A DNA stretch of 64,000 nt, taken from assembly GCA_002215645.1 (NCBI GenBank), contig NGFI01000010.1, forward strand, positions 62,001-126,000, written 5' to 3'. Each line of letters opens with the position of its first letter. Within the stretch, counting starts at the first letter, position 1. This DNA comes from Gemmatimonadetes bacterium 2013_60CM_65_52. Lineage in GTDB: Bacteria; Gemmatimonadota; Gemmatimonadetes; Gemmatimonadales; Gemmatimonadaceae. Below are positions 32,888 to 41,860 of this stretch, in pieces. The notes under the pieces were generated by a model. That model saw only the letters and a program-made list of their open reading frames with translations, was not told the DNA's origin and searched no databases. Position numbers and translations under genes: made by a program.

Positions 32888-34017
32888 GCGCTCGCCCGGG
32901 CGGCGACGAGCGTCAGGCCGCGCTGGTCGAGCTCCCGTTCCACGAAGATGCGGAGGATGTGCATGAAGTCCTGCGCGTTCGTCACCACACCGAATGCCTG
33001 GTGCGTGCCACGGTCCTTGAGCTTGCTGACGACGAATTCCAGCGAGTCGACGCAGATGGTCGTGAGCGGACGCACACGGCCGTCGGCCTCGGTGACGAAC
33101 GCGGGCAGCATGTTGCCCGTCGCGATGGCGTGCAGCGCGGTGGCGATCATGATGGCCATCGTGGTTTTCACGGCGTGCGAGCGCATGGCATCCTGTCCCT
33201 CGAGCGCATCGGTGATGACGTCGGGGAGTGGACCGTCGTCGCGGATGGAACCGGTGAGCACGAAGGGAACGTTCTCCTCCACGCAGGCGTGCATGATGCC
33301 GCTCGTGATGGTGCCGGTCCGCACGGCGGCCGCGATGGAGCCCGCGTTGCGCACCCGGTTGATGGCCCGCATGTGCAGTCCATGGCCGCCGGCGGTGGTC
33401 TCTCCTTCGCCGGTCATGCCAAGCGTGGTGCCGAAGATGGAGGCCTCGATGTCGTGCACCGCGACGGCATTGCCGGCGAGCAGCACGCTGACGAAACCGT
33501 TCCGGATGAACCACACGAGGTCGTTGCGCGCACGCGAATGCACGAGCGCAGGTCCCGTGACCCACGCGACGTAGCCGCCGCGCTCACGCTCGTCGATGAG
33601 CAGCCGCGCCATCAGCGCGTAGTCGGTCGGCTTCTCGCGCGAGACTTCACTGGCCATGAACCGAAACTCGCCCTCGCCGTCGCGATCGCCGAGGAAGCCC
33701 GCGGCGTCCACGTAGATTCCGTCGCGCCCGTTCTCGTCCTGCCCGACCGCAACGCGCTCTCCCACCCGCACGCGCCTCGGCTCCCTCACCCACAGCTCAC
33801 CGGCCGCGTCGAGCACGAGGGCAGAGTCCATGCGCGGCTCCTTCGGCATGCGCCACGTGCCGTCCACCCGCACGTACGTCGGCAGATTGGTCGTGGAGAA
33901 GAACCCTTCGGGGAGGACGCCGTCCTTTGGCGCGGGCTCGAAGCGCGCGTCGGGAAAGTCCGTGAAAGGTGCTCGGGAGAAATCGGGGGCGGAGACGGTC
34001 ACGAGGTGAAATCTCAC
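32884..34017 (-). CDS. TIGR00300 / LOR-SDH domain protein (archaeal-type ornithine cyclodeaminase family)
   Basis: 377 aa. Family features: N-terminal APDFSRAPFTDFPDARFEPA region and GFFSTTNLPTYVRVDGTW, then a Rossmann-like part with NGFVSVLLAGNAVAVHDIEA, FGTTLGM and GHGLHMRAINRVRNAGSI. Related archaeal and cyanobacterial (AgrE C-terminal) proteins convert ornithine to proline or occur fused to arginine-handling domains. Here the likely role is NAD-dependent ornithine or related amino-acid conversion, but activity cannot be read from sequence. It is coupled to the hypothetical gene downstream and lies 44 bases after priA. Confidence 0.8.
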   Translation of the reverse strand: MRFHLVTVSAPDFSRAPFTDFPDARFEPAPKDGVLPEGFFSTTNLPTYVRVDGTWRMPKEPRMDSALVLDAAGELWVREPRRVRVGERVAVGQDENGRDGIYVDAAGFLGDRDGEGEFRFMASEVSREKPTDYALMARLLIDERERGGYVAWVTGPALVHSRARNDLVWFIRNGFVSVLLAGNAVAVHDIEASIFGTTLGMTGEGETTAGGHGLHMRAINRVRNAGSIAAAVRTGTITSGIMHACVEENVPFVLTGSIRDDGPLPDVITDALEGQDAMRSHAVKTTMAIMIATALHAIATGNMLPAFVTEADGRVRPLTTICVDSLEFVVSKLKDRGTHQAFGVVTNAQDFMHILRIFVERELDQRGLTLVAARASA

Positions 34018-34061
34018 TACCCCGCCATCGAGCTACAAGCGTCGCGAGCTAACGCGTCGCG

Positions 34062-36320
34062 TCACATGAGCTGCTGGGGATCGCGGTCGATCGTCATTCG
34101 CAACCCGAATTGACGGGGCACCTCCAGCCGCCGAGCCAGATAGTTCACCATCCGGCCCAAATCCGCTGGCCGGTCGGATTTGAGGAGCACGTGCCACCGC
34201 CAGCGTTGTTTGACACGCTCCACCGGACAGGGGGCGGGCCCAATCACGGAGACGCGAAGCGCCGGCTTGGCGGCCAGCAGATCGCGCATCCAGGCGGCGG
34301 CGGTCGCCGCAAAGGTCGCCGTCGCCTCCTCCTGCGTTCCACTCACCACCACGTTCGCGAGGCGGACGTCCGGCGGATACGGGGGATCGTGACGTCCGGC
34401 AAGCTCCTGTTCGACGAACCGGTGATAGTCGTGCGTGACGGCGCAGCGCACGGCATGATGCGACGGCGTTCTGGTCTGGATGAGCACTTCCCCACCCTTC
34501 GGTCCGCGGCCGGCACGGCCGGCCACCTGACTGAGAAGCTGGAAGCAGCGCTCGGACGCGCGGAAGTCCGGGAGGTTGATGCCGACGTCCGCGTCGATCA
34601 CCCCAACGAGCGTGACGTTCGGGAAGTCGAGCCCCTTCGCGATCATCTGCGTGCCGAGCAGAATGTCGACATGGCCTGCGCCAACCCGATCGAGAATCTC
34701 CGTGTGCGCCCATTTTCCGCTGGTCGTATCCACATCCATACGGGCGACCCGTGCGTCGGGAAAACGCTCGCTCAGCAGACGTTCCACCTGCTGCGTGCCG
34801 AGGCCGCGCTGACGCAGTCGTTGTCCGCCGCAACGAACGCACGCGAGCTGAAGGGGCTCGACGTGCTGACAATAGTGACACACGAGCTGTTCCGGCGTGC
34901 GGTGATACGTGAGGCTGATGCTGCAGTTGGGACACACGGTCACGTCGCCGCAGGTACCGCACTGGATGAACGCCGAGTAGCCGCGGCGATTCAGCAGGAG
35001 GATGCTCTGTTCCTTTTTTGCCAGCCGGTCACGGAGCGCAGTCTCGAGCGGCTCGCTCACGGCAAGTCGGAACGTGACGTCTGCCGCGGGCGGTGGAGTC
35101 GTCGTCGTCCGCTCCACGCGCAGATCGACGACGCGTACCTCTGGCAGCGACGCACCGCCTGCACGGTCGGGGAGCGTGAGCAGCTCGTACTTCCCCGACG
35201 TCGCATTCGTCCAGCTCTCCAGACTTGGCGTCGCACTGCCGAGCACCACCACCGCGCCCGCAGCCCGCGCCCGTACGATGGCAACCTCGCGCGCATGATA
35301 TCGCGGCGATTCGCCCTGCTTGTAGCTCGACTCGTGCTCCTCGTCCACGATGATCGCGCCGAGATCTCGCAGAGGAGCAAAGATGGCGGAGCGTGCGCCG
35401 ACCGCGATGCGCTTTTCTCCGCGCGCGAGGGCGAGCCAGGCGTCGTAACGCTCACCCGTCGACAGGGCGCTGTGCAGCACGGCGATGCGGTCGCCGAACT
35501 CGGCGCGGAAGCGATCCACCGTCTGGGGCGTGAGTGCGATCTCCGGCACGAGCACGATGGCCGTGCGATTCTGCTCGATGACGACGCGACGGAGCAGCTC
35601 CAGATAGACCAACGTCTTGCCGCTCCCGGTGACGCCGTGCAGCAGAGCGACATGGCCCGGCGGCGCCGCAGACAGGCGCGCGATCGCATGACGCTGTGCT
35701 TCCGTGGGCGTGTGACGTGCCGGCGACATGCGCGCGCGCGACAAGAACGGATCGCGCGCGACTGTTTCGTCTTCCACGTCCACGAGGCCGCGCGTGGCAA
35801 GCCCTTTGAGCACCGACGACGAGAAGTGCAACTTCTCCTGGAGCGACTCGACTGCTGCCGAGCCGCCCACCGCCTCGATGAGCTCATAGAGCGCGCGCTG
35901 CTGCGGCGCGCGTGCAAAGACCTTCTCGCGCTGCATCAGCGACGGCAGCTCTCCGCGCAGTCGCGCCACACGCCGTTTCGCGCGAGTCGGCTCCGGCGCC
36001 TCGGCTCCCGTCAGGGCCGCGGGTAAAGCGGCACGCAAGGCCACGCCCAGCGGGGCGACATAATAGTCTGCAATCCATCGGCAGAGCGCGATCATCGCGT
36101 CGCTCAGCACCGGGCCTTCATCCGGTGCGGCAGCGATGGATTTCACGCGCACGGCGTCATTGGCGACGCCAGTCCCCACGACGATGCCGAGCTCCCTGCC
36201 ACCGTGGAAGGGCACGATCACGCGCGATCCGGCGGCGACGCTTCCTGTCGTCCCCTCAGGCACCGAGTAGGTGAACGTGCGATACAGGGGCAGCGCGAGG
36301 GCGACGTCGATCAGCGACAC
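34062..36320 (-). CDS. priA: Primosomal replication protein N' (PriA helicase)
   Basis: 752 aa. 3'-5' DNA helicase that restarts collapsed forks. N-terminal DNA-binding part (ALPLYRTFTYSVPEG; VIVPFHGGRELGIVV), Walker A HGVTGSGKTLVYLELL, DEEH box IIVDEEHESSYKQ, SATPSLESW, then the zinc-binding cysteine insertion CGTCGDVTVCPNCSISLTYH with CHYCQHV and CVRCGG, and motifs V/VI around LLGTQMIAKGLDFPNV and QVAGRAGRG. Normal length. The GTG-type start at 36320 follows the epimerase gene by 18 bases. Confidence 0.96.
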   Translation of the reverse strand: MSLIDVALALPLYRTFTYSVPEGTTGSVAAGSRVIVPFHGGRELGIVVGTGVANDAVRVKSIAAAPDEGPVLSDAMIALCRWIADYYVAPLGVALRAALPAALTGAEAPEPTRAKRRVARLRGELPSLMQREKVFARAPQQRALYELIEAVGGSAAVESLQEKLHFSSSVLKGLATRGLVDVEDETVARDPFLSRARMSPARHTPTEAQRHAIARLSAAPPGHVALLHGVTGSGKTLVYLELLRRVVIEQNRTAIVLVPEIALTPQTVDRFRAEFGDRIAVLHSALSTGERYDAWLALARGEKRIAVGARSAIFAPLRDLGAIIVDEEHESSYKQGESPRYHAREVAIVRARAAGAVVVLGSATPSLESWTNATSGKYELLTLPDRAGGASLPEVRVVDLRVERTTTTPPPAADVTFRLAVSEPLETALRDRLAKKEQSILLLNRRGYSAFIQCGTCGDVTVCPNCSISLTYHRTPEQLVCHYCQHVEPLQLACVRCGGQRLRQRGLGTQQVERLLSERFPDARVARMDVDTTSGKWAHTEILDRVGAGHVDILLGTQMIAKGLDFPNVTLVGVIDADVGINLPDFRASERCFQLLSQVAGRAGRGPKGGEVLIQTRTPSHHAVRCAVTHDYHRFVEQELAGRHDPPYPPDVRLANVVVSGTQEEATATFAATAAAWMRDLLAAKPALRVSVIGPAPCPVERVKQRWRWHVLLKSDRPADLGRMVNYLARRLEVPRQFGLRMTIDRDPQQLM

Positions 36321-36338
36321 ACGATGCCCCCGCGCCGC

Positions 36339-37367
36339 TCAGCGCGTGCGCGCGTCGACGCCGAGTCCGGGCCCGTCGGGCAGTCGGATGATGCCGTCGT
36401 CGATCGTCGCGCCGACGAAGGGATCGTTGGAGACCAGCGCGTGCCCGTCGAAGTCCGCGCAGTCCAGCAGCGGCGCGAAGTGGCAGGCCGCGGTGATGCC
36501 GAGCGAGCTCTCGATCATGCAACCCGCCATGACCATCATGTCGTGTGCGCGCGCGGTGGCGATCATGCGGAGCGCTTCTCGCAATCCGCCGCACTTGGCG
36601 AGCTTGATGTTGATGCCGTCCACCACGCCGGCAAGCTTTGGGATGTCGCCCGACACGAGACAGCTCTCGTCGGCGATGATGGGGAGCGCCGACCGCTCGC
36701 GTACGAAGCGCAGGCCGGCGATGTCACCGGGCGGCAAGGGCTGCTCGACGAATTCGACGCCGAGCTCCTGGAGCAGCGGCACAATACGGAGCGTGGATTT
36801 CGGCGTCCACGCGGCATTGGCGTCGACGCGAAGCACCTTGTCGGGAACGAGCTCGCGAACCACGCGCACGATGCGTTCGTCCCACGTGCTGCCGAGCTTG
36901 ATCTTGAGCACGGGGTACTGCTGTGCCTCTTCCACGCGCTGGCGCAGCGTCTTCTCGTCGGGCGCGATGCCGATGGTGAAGCTCGTGCGGGGAGACGCCG
37001 CCGGATCGAGCCCCCACAGGCGATAGACCGGGATACCGAGTCGCTTTCCGACGAGATCGTGCAGCGCCGCACTCACGCCGGCGCGCGCCGCGCCGTTGAA
37101 GCGAATCGGCCCCTTGAGTGCGTGCTCCATTGCCTCCAGCGACCAGCTATCCATGCCGGCGATGGCCGACGCGAGGATCGGGAGCACGTCCACGACCGTA
37201 TCGGCCGTCTCGCCGTAGAATGCGCTGGGTGCGGCCTCGCCCCATCCCGTGGCGCCGTCGCGGTCCGTGACCGTAATGCGGACAACGCGATATTCACTCG
37301 CCCCGCCGCGCGAGATGAAGAAGGGGTTCTTCGTCCGCAGCGTGAGGATTTCGTGCGTGAGCTTCAT
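36339..37367 (-). CDS. Dipeptide epimerase (L-Ala-D/L-Glu type), enolase superfamily
   Basis: 342 aa. Enolase-superfamily motifs: general base KxK in LKIKLGSTWDER, metal ligands in LRVDANAAWTP, FVEQPLPPGD and IIADESCL, second lysine in GINIKLAKCGGLREA, and a late NDPFVG. The CMIESSLGI segment and the DPF end are typical of L-Ala-D/L-Glu epimerases that act on murein dipeptides; another dipeptide substrate is possible. ATG overlaps the kinase stop (ATGA). Fits with anmK, murQ and the amidase elsewhere in the window. Confidence 0.87.
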   Translation of the reverse strand: MKLTHEILTLRTKNPFFISRGGASEYRVVRITVTDRDGATGWGEAAPSAFYGETADTVVDVLPILASAIAGMDSWSLEAMEHALKGPIRFNGAARAGVSAALHDLVGKRLGIPVYRLWGLDPAASPRTSFTIGIAPDEKTLRQRVEEAQQYPVLKIKLGSTWDERIVRVVRELVPDKVLRVDANAAWTPKSTLRIVPLLQELGVEFVEQPLPPGDIAGLRFVRERSALPIIADESCLVSGDIPKLAGVVDGINIKLAKCGGLREALRMIATARAHDMMVMAGCMIESSLGITAACHFAPLLDCADFDGHALVSNDPFVGATIDDGIIRLPDGPGLGVDARTR

Positions 37368-38371
37368 GTCGTTTCGGAGAGCAGTGGCCTGGCGAGAGTT
37401 GCGGAACGGCGGGTGGTTGTCTTCGGGTCGTCGGCCGTTGCAAGATATGCGAGCAGCGCGTCGGCAACGTCACAGCCTCGCTCGTACCGCTCCGACGCCT
37501 GCTTGGAGAGACATCGCATGATGACGTTGACGAGGCCTTCGGGCAGGCGCGAGTCCACGACGGCGAGGTCCACCGGCTGTTCGTGCACATGCTTGTATCC
37601 GACGGAAAACGCATCCGCTCCGTCGAAGGGTGGAAACCCTACGAGCGCCTCGTACATGACGATGCCGAGCGCATAGAGATCGCTGCGGCCGTCCACGAGC
37701 TTGCCCATGGCCTGCTCCGGGCTCATGTAGTGCGGGGTTCCCATCGCGCGTCCGCTGGCGGTGAGACGCGCGTGGAATCGCGCGGTCGCGATGCCGAAGT
37801 CGGTGATGAGGGCGTTTCCGTCCTCATCGAAGAGGATGTTGTCGGGCTTCACGTCGCGATGCACGACGCCGCGGCGATGCGCGTGATCGAGCGCGACGGC
37901 CACTTGCGCCGCCGCCGCGGCGATGAATGTGGGCGCGAGCGCATGCTCCTTGTGCACGCGGTCGGCGAGCGAGCCACCGGCCAGAAAAGGCATGACGATG
38001 TAGATCGTCTCACCCGAGCGGCCGAAATCCAGCAGCGGACAGATGAACGGATGCACGAGCTGCGCGGCCGCCTCGGCTTCGCGCCGGAAGCGCTCCGCCA
38101 TCTCGGTATCCCGCGCGAGATGCGGATGCAACACTTTCACGACGACGTCCCGCCCAAGCGGCATCTGCTCGGCGCGATACACCGTGGCCATGCCGCCGCC
38201 GCCGAGCCGGCCGAGGATGCGATAGCGGCTGCCGGTGGCGCGGCGGATCGCGGTGATCTCGTCGTCGGGTTTTTCCGTGGAGACGCCGGCCACCGCCGGG
38301 AGGGCGGCGCTGCACCGGCTGCACGTCGCGGCGAGCGCGCGATTCCACGTGCCGCATTCAGGACAGAACAT
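37364..38371 (-). CDS. Ser/Thr protein kinase with N-terminal zinc ribbon
   Basis: 335 aa. Zinc ribbon CPECGTWNRALAATCSRC at about 3-20, then a kinase domain: GRLGGGGMATVYRAEQ, lysine in VVVKVLHPH, HRDVKPDNILF, DFG in ITDFGIATA, and GTPHYMSPEQA. No membrane span and no C-terminal sensor, so it is cytosolic. The start overlaps the GvpL/F-like stop as TGATG, and the stop overlaps the epimerase start. Confidence 0.94.
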   Translation of the reverse strand: MFCPECGTWNRALAATCSRCSAALPAVAGVSTEKPDDEITAIRRATGSRYRILGRLGGGGMATVYRAEQMPLGRDVVVKVLHPHLARDTEMAERFRREAEAAAQLVHPFICPLLDFGRSGETIYIVMPFLAGGSLADRVHKEHALAPTFIAAAAAQVAVALDHAHRRGVVHRDVKPDNILFDEDGNALITDFGIATARFHARLTASGRAMGTPHYMSPEQAMGKLVDGRSDLYALGIVMYEALVGFPPFDGADAFSVGYKHVHEQPVDLAVVDSRLPEGLVNVIMRCLSKQASERYERGCDVADALLAYLATADDPKTTTRRSATLARPLLSETT

Positions 38372-38982
38372 CAGGCTCCGAGCTGCATCTGAACGAAGTC
38401 GTAGGGCGGCCAGGGCCCGGTGATCTCGAAGCGGACTGACGTCGTCGTCTTGCCCTGCGCTTCCACTTCCGCCACGAAATCCTTCCAGAGCTCGTCTTCA
38501 ACGAGAAACGCGGCGCTGAGGACGACGCCCGCCTGCCCCTCCATTCGCAGTGGCAGCGACGCTACCGCCGCTCTCCGCAACACTCGCAGGCTCTCGCCGG
38601 CAATGGTGGCGAGGTCGATGTTCGCGTCGCGAGCCTCGCCGCGGTGCGCGCGCCTGACGTGCACGCGCGCCGCCACGCGATTCTCAACGTAACTCAACGC
38701 GTCTGTCAACGTGCTGTAATGGAGCTCGAGCCACCGCTGCACCGACTCCTCGGAGCGAAACACGACGCCCACCGGTGATGGCAGCACCGGTCCCCGCGCT
38801 CCGTAGGCGGCGACCACGTCCGCGAAGTGTTGCACGGTGGCATCATCAGGCTCGGTGGGATGGTACTCAGTGGCTCCGCAGATCGCGGCGATGTCACGCA
38901 CGGTGACGAGCATCGCGTCGGGCACCTGCAGGTCCGTCACGTGTGCGTCGTACACGGTTACGCCGAACAGATTCAGGGCCAC
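38371..38982 (-). CDS. Solitary GvpL/GvpF-like protein
   Basis: 203 aa from GTG 38982, chosen because AAAGGAG lies seven bases upstream; the longer frame upstream is shadow. Two-part layout: N-terminal alpha/beta part (VALNLFGVTVYDAHV; VVFRSEESVQRWLELHY) and a C-terminal ferredoxin-like part ending VRFEITGPWPPYDFVQMQLG. The GPWPPYdFV ending is the hallmark of gas vesicle GvpL/F family proteins. No gvpA, gvpN or other gas-vesicle genes are in view, so it may have another role. It is translationally coupled to the Ser/Thr kinase. Confidence 0.82.
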   Translation of the reverse strand: MALNLFGVTVYDAHVTDLQVPDAMLVTVRDIAAICGATEYHPTEPDDATVQHFADVVAAYGARGPVLPSPVGVVFRSEESVQRWLELHYSTLTDALSYVENRVAARVHVRRAHRGEARDANIDLATIAGESLRVLRRAAVASLPLRMEGQAGVVLSAAFLVEDELWKDFVAEVEAQGKTTTSVRFEITGPWPPYDFVQMQLGA

Positions 38983-39061
38983 GCGCTCGCTCCTTTGCGT
39001 TTCACCCGACGCCAGGGCCGAGCTGTGAAGATATGTCCGGTGCCGCGCTGCGAACAGGCGA

Positions 39062-39991
39062 TCAGAGCAGCGCGCGCAGGTGCCGGGCGCTTGCCGCGCC
39101 GAGTCGATCCGGGACATACCCGCCCTCGAGTACACTCACCACGCGGCCACCACACCACTGTTCGGCGCGCGACACGAGAGCGCGCGTCAGCTCCTCCACG
39201 TCATCGAGCTCGAGGGTGAAGTTCCCGAGAGGATCGCCGGCGAGGGAGTCGAAGCCCGCCGAGATCAGGACGAGGTCGGGAGTGAAGCCCGACGTGGCGT
39301 CGTCGACGGCCCGAACCAACGCATCCACGTATCGCTGCCGGGGAAGACCACCGGGAAGCGGGACATTCCAAACGTTGTCGTGCGGTCCGCGATCCGAAGC
39401 GGCGCCCGTGCCCGGATACCACGGCCACTGATGCATGGAGACGAAGTGCACGTCGGCAATGTCCTCGACGAGCGCCTGCGTCCCGTTGCCGTGATGCACG
39501 TCCCAATCGACGATCAGAACGCGTTCGGCGCCGTGCTTGGCGCGGACATACCGCGCGCCGATGGCGACGTTGCCGAAAAGACAGAACCCCATCGCCTGTC
39601 CACGCAGAGCATGATGTCCGGGCGGTCGCACCGCGCAGAAGCTGCGGCGCGGGCCGTCGCCGAACGCTGCATCAACGGCGTCGAGCACGGCTCCGACTCC
39701 GGCCGTTGCCGCCAGCCACGAGCCGGCGCTGACCACGGTGTCCGCATCGAGCCGGCCGCCACCGGTGTTCGCGAGGGACTCGACCTGCGCGACGTACGAC
39801 GCCTCGTGCGCGAGGGAAATCTCGTCCGCCGTCGCATGCCGCGCCTCGCGGTGGTCGAGCGCGTGATACAGCTCGATGTCGTCGCGAAAAGCGCGCGAGA
39901 TCGCGCGCAACCTTCCCACGTGGTCGGGATGTCCCCAGCCAGTGTCGTGCGTGCCGCAGTCCGCGTGCGAGATATAGGCGACGGTGCTCAT
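39062..39991 (-). CDS. Histone deacetylase family (acetylpolyamine/AcuC-like) hydrolase
   Basis: 309 aa. Zinc-dependent deacetylase of the HDAC/AcuC family. Motifs: AVRPPGHHALRGQAMGFCLF, the zinc ligands in VDWDVHHGNGTQ, and AGFDSLAGDPLGNF, then LEGGY. Bacterial relatives remove acetyl groups from acetyl-CoA synthetase lysines or from acetylated polyamines; substrate here unknown. The start overlaps the preceding Bat-cluster gene (ATGA), and 79 bases separate its stop from the GvpL/F-like gene. Confidence 0.93.
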   Translation of the reverse strand: MSTVAYISHADCGTHDTGWGHPDHVGRLRAISRAFRDDIELYHALDHREARHATADEISLAHEASYVAQVESLANTGGGRLDADTVVSAGSWLAATAGVGAVLDAVDAAFGDGPRRSFCAVRPPGHHALRGQAMGFCLFGNVAIGARYVRAKHGAERVLIVDWDVHHGNGTQALVEDIADVHFVSMHQWPWYPGTGAASDRGPHDNVWNVPLPGGLPRQRYVDALVRAVDDATSGFTPDLVLISAGFDSLAGDPLGNFTLELDDVEELTRALVSRAEQWCGGRVVSVLEGGYVPDRLGAASARHLRALL

Positions 39992-41265
39992 CGTACTCCA
40001 CGGAAGCGACGTGACGCCGTTTCTGCCAGTTCCGCCAGAATGACAATTCCAAGGAGGATGGCGGGTAGCCGGTCTTCCGGCACGCGAGGCGTTTCGCTCG
40101 CCGCGCCCGACGGAGGGCCGAGTGCGTCAATCAGTGCCGCGCGCGGCGCGGCGTCGGCGCCGGCGGCAGACGTATCCGCCCGCTCCGGTGCCACCGCGGC
40201 GATCACACGCGACCACCAGTCGCGATGCTCCGCGAGTCCGGAGAAACCGCCCAGCATGCGCCAACGCCAACTCTCGTCGTAGCCCACCGCGAGCGCGCGA
40301 CCAAGTCCGACGCGCCGTACGGCGAGGGCGACGCCCGCGACATGGCGCTCGAGTGTCGCGGCATCCTCACGAACGAGGAGTGGGCGAAACGGCAGATCGC
40401 TCGGCGACACGGTGTCCGACGCGAGAAGTATCCGTCCTGGTCGGCGATCACCCGCCGCAGCCGGGGTCAGTGCGCGCAACGCAGGAATGCCGAGAGCGCC
40501 GCCACTGACCACGAGGCCGCCGCCCTGTTGCACGAATCGCGTTATTGCCGGCGACAGGTCACTCGCACTGCTGTCGAGCACCACGACGGCGTCGTACCGA
40601 GCGGTATCGATGGGAAGAAGTCCATCGTCGCGCACGACGACGCCCGGCGCCACGGGCACGCGCGCCCGCACCTGCCAGCCTGCCTCGCCGAGCGCTGCCT
40701 GGACGAACTTCTCCTCCCAGTCGGGCTGGCCGAGTACGAGGACGGCCCGTCGTGGCGTCGTCTTCGGCGTTCGCGCGCTTGCGAGAGTGGTGAGGCGAGT
40801 TGCACTCACGGCGCCTACGAGCGTGCCGACGTCGACCGACACCGCCCCGGCACGCACGGTGTCGATCAGGCCGGCGGAATCCGAAAGGACCAGCGGAGCG
40901 CTGCCGGCGCCAATGACGGTAATCGTGGCTCCGCCGGCGGGCTCGCGTCGCCGAATGACCTCGAGGGCAATGCCTGGCACCTCTCCGCGCCAGTGGATGG
41001 AAATACTATTCCTCCGCAGTGCCACGAGCGCGTCTCGCTGCGCAGCCGTCGGTGGAGCGGAGAGCTCGACGTCGACGCCGCTCACTTCGCTGCTGTGAAG
41101 AGCGCGGCGCGTGTCCCGGTCGAGCGTCTCGGTCCTTGCCGCGATGACGCGGGACGCCGAGGGCGATTGCCGCAGGCTGCGCCAGAGCGCCAGCACGAGC
41201 GTCGCGAGCAGCACAGCACGAAGCGCGATCTCGGCCGCATGCCGCACGTCAGCGCGTGAGGGCAT
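39988..41265 (-). CDS. Membrane protein of the MoxR/Bat cluster, class I glutamine-amidotransferase-like fold
   Basis: 425 aa from ATG 41265, overlapping the DUF4159 gene by 17 bases. A span near the N-terminus (LRAVLLATLVLALW) and one near the C-terminus (AILLGIVILAELAE) bracket a large periplasmic part. The part around AVLVLGQPDWEEKFVQAAL and ITRFVQQGGGLVVSGGALG looks like the amidotransferase-like fold common in these operons, without a visible catalytic cysteine triad. Probably structural. Confident as a gene; function unknown. Confidence 0.75.
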   Translation of the reverse strand: MPSRADVRHAAEIALRAVLLATLVLALWRSLRQSPSASRVIAARTETLDRDTRRALHSSEVSGVDVELSAPPTAAQRDALVALRRNSISIHWRGEVPGIALEVIRRREPAGGATITVIGAGSAPLVLSDSAGLIDTVRAGAVSVDVGTLVGAVSATRLTTLASARTPKTTPRRAVLVLGQPDWEEKFVQAALGEAGWQVRARVPVAPGVVVRDDGLLPIDTARYDAVVVLDSSASDLSPAITRFVQQGGGLVVSGGALGIPALRALTPAAAGDRRPGRILLASDTVSPSDLPFRPLLVREDAATLERHVAGVALAVRRVGLGRALAVGYDESWRWRMLGGFSGLAEHRDWWSRVIAAVAPERADTSAAGADAAPRAALIDALGPPSGAASETPRVPEDRLPAILLGIVILAELAETASRRFRGVR

Positions 41266-41860
41266 ACACGACGATGTTGACCGAGAACCTGGTGTTGTCC
41301 ACGGAGAGGAAGCGCTTGTTCTCGGGGTGGTAGTTCCACTCCGAGCTGTAATCCTTGTTGCTGAAAAGCAGCACGAGGCGCCCCTCGCGCTCCACACCCG
41401 AGAGCGTCTTGTGGACGAGGTTGTCGCCCCAGCCGTTCAGTTCGTGGCTCGTGGTCGGCGGGCCATCCTCGAAGACGAAGAACGCCTGATAGAGGGGATG
41501 TGTCTTCGGCAGCGGCTTCAACCCGCCATAGACACGCGTCAGCTCCTCGGTAGCCGTCTTGTGAAACGTGCCGTCGATGTCGTGGTTGTGATCGTCCACG
41601 AACAACAGCCCGCCTCGCGCGGCGAACTGCCGGAGGTTCGCCCGCTCGGCGTCACTGAATCGCACCGGAAGGTGGCCCGTGAGATAGACGAGAGGATATC
41701 TGAACAGCGAGGGAGACGAGAGCGGCACGATGACGCCCGTGGGCGCCACCTCGATGCTGGTATAACGCGCGATGGAGTCGATGACGTTCGCGGGCAGCAG
41801 CGGTGCGCTGTCCCAATCGCCGGACTCGTATTGCGCAGTGGCGAAGACGAACTCACTCAC
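41249..41860 (-). CDS. DUF4159 domain protein
   Basis: 203 aa from GTG 41860, which overlaps the stop of the upstream gene (GTGA). Sequence features: EFVFATAQYESGDWD, FRYPLVYLTGHLPV, a GGLLFVDDHNHD stretch, and FSNKDYSSEWNYHPENK. DUF4159 proteins are amidotransferase-fold proteins found with MoxR and BatA genes. No signal peptide at this start; a longer start 25 codons upstream is arginine-rich and lies in the neighbouring gene. Role in the MoxR complex is unknown. Confidence 0.85.
   Translation of the reverse strand: MSEFVFATAQYESGDWDSAPLLPANVIDSIARYTSIEVAPTGVIVPLSSPSLFRYPLVYLTGHLPVRFSDAERANLRQFAARGGLLFVDDHNHDIDGTFHKTATEELTRVYGGLKPLPKTHPLYQAFFVFEDGPPTTSHELNGWGDNLVHKTLSGVEREGRLVLLFSNKDYSSEWNYHPENKRFLSVDNTRFSVNIVVYALTR

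Noticed and set aside
38371-38982. Part of a gas vesicle cluster
   Set aside because: No gvpA, gvpN, gvpK or other gas-vesicle gene is present in the neighbourhood.
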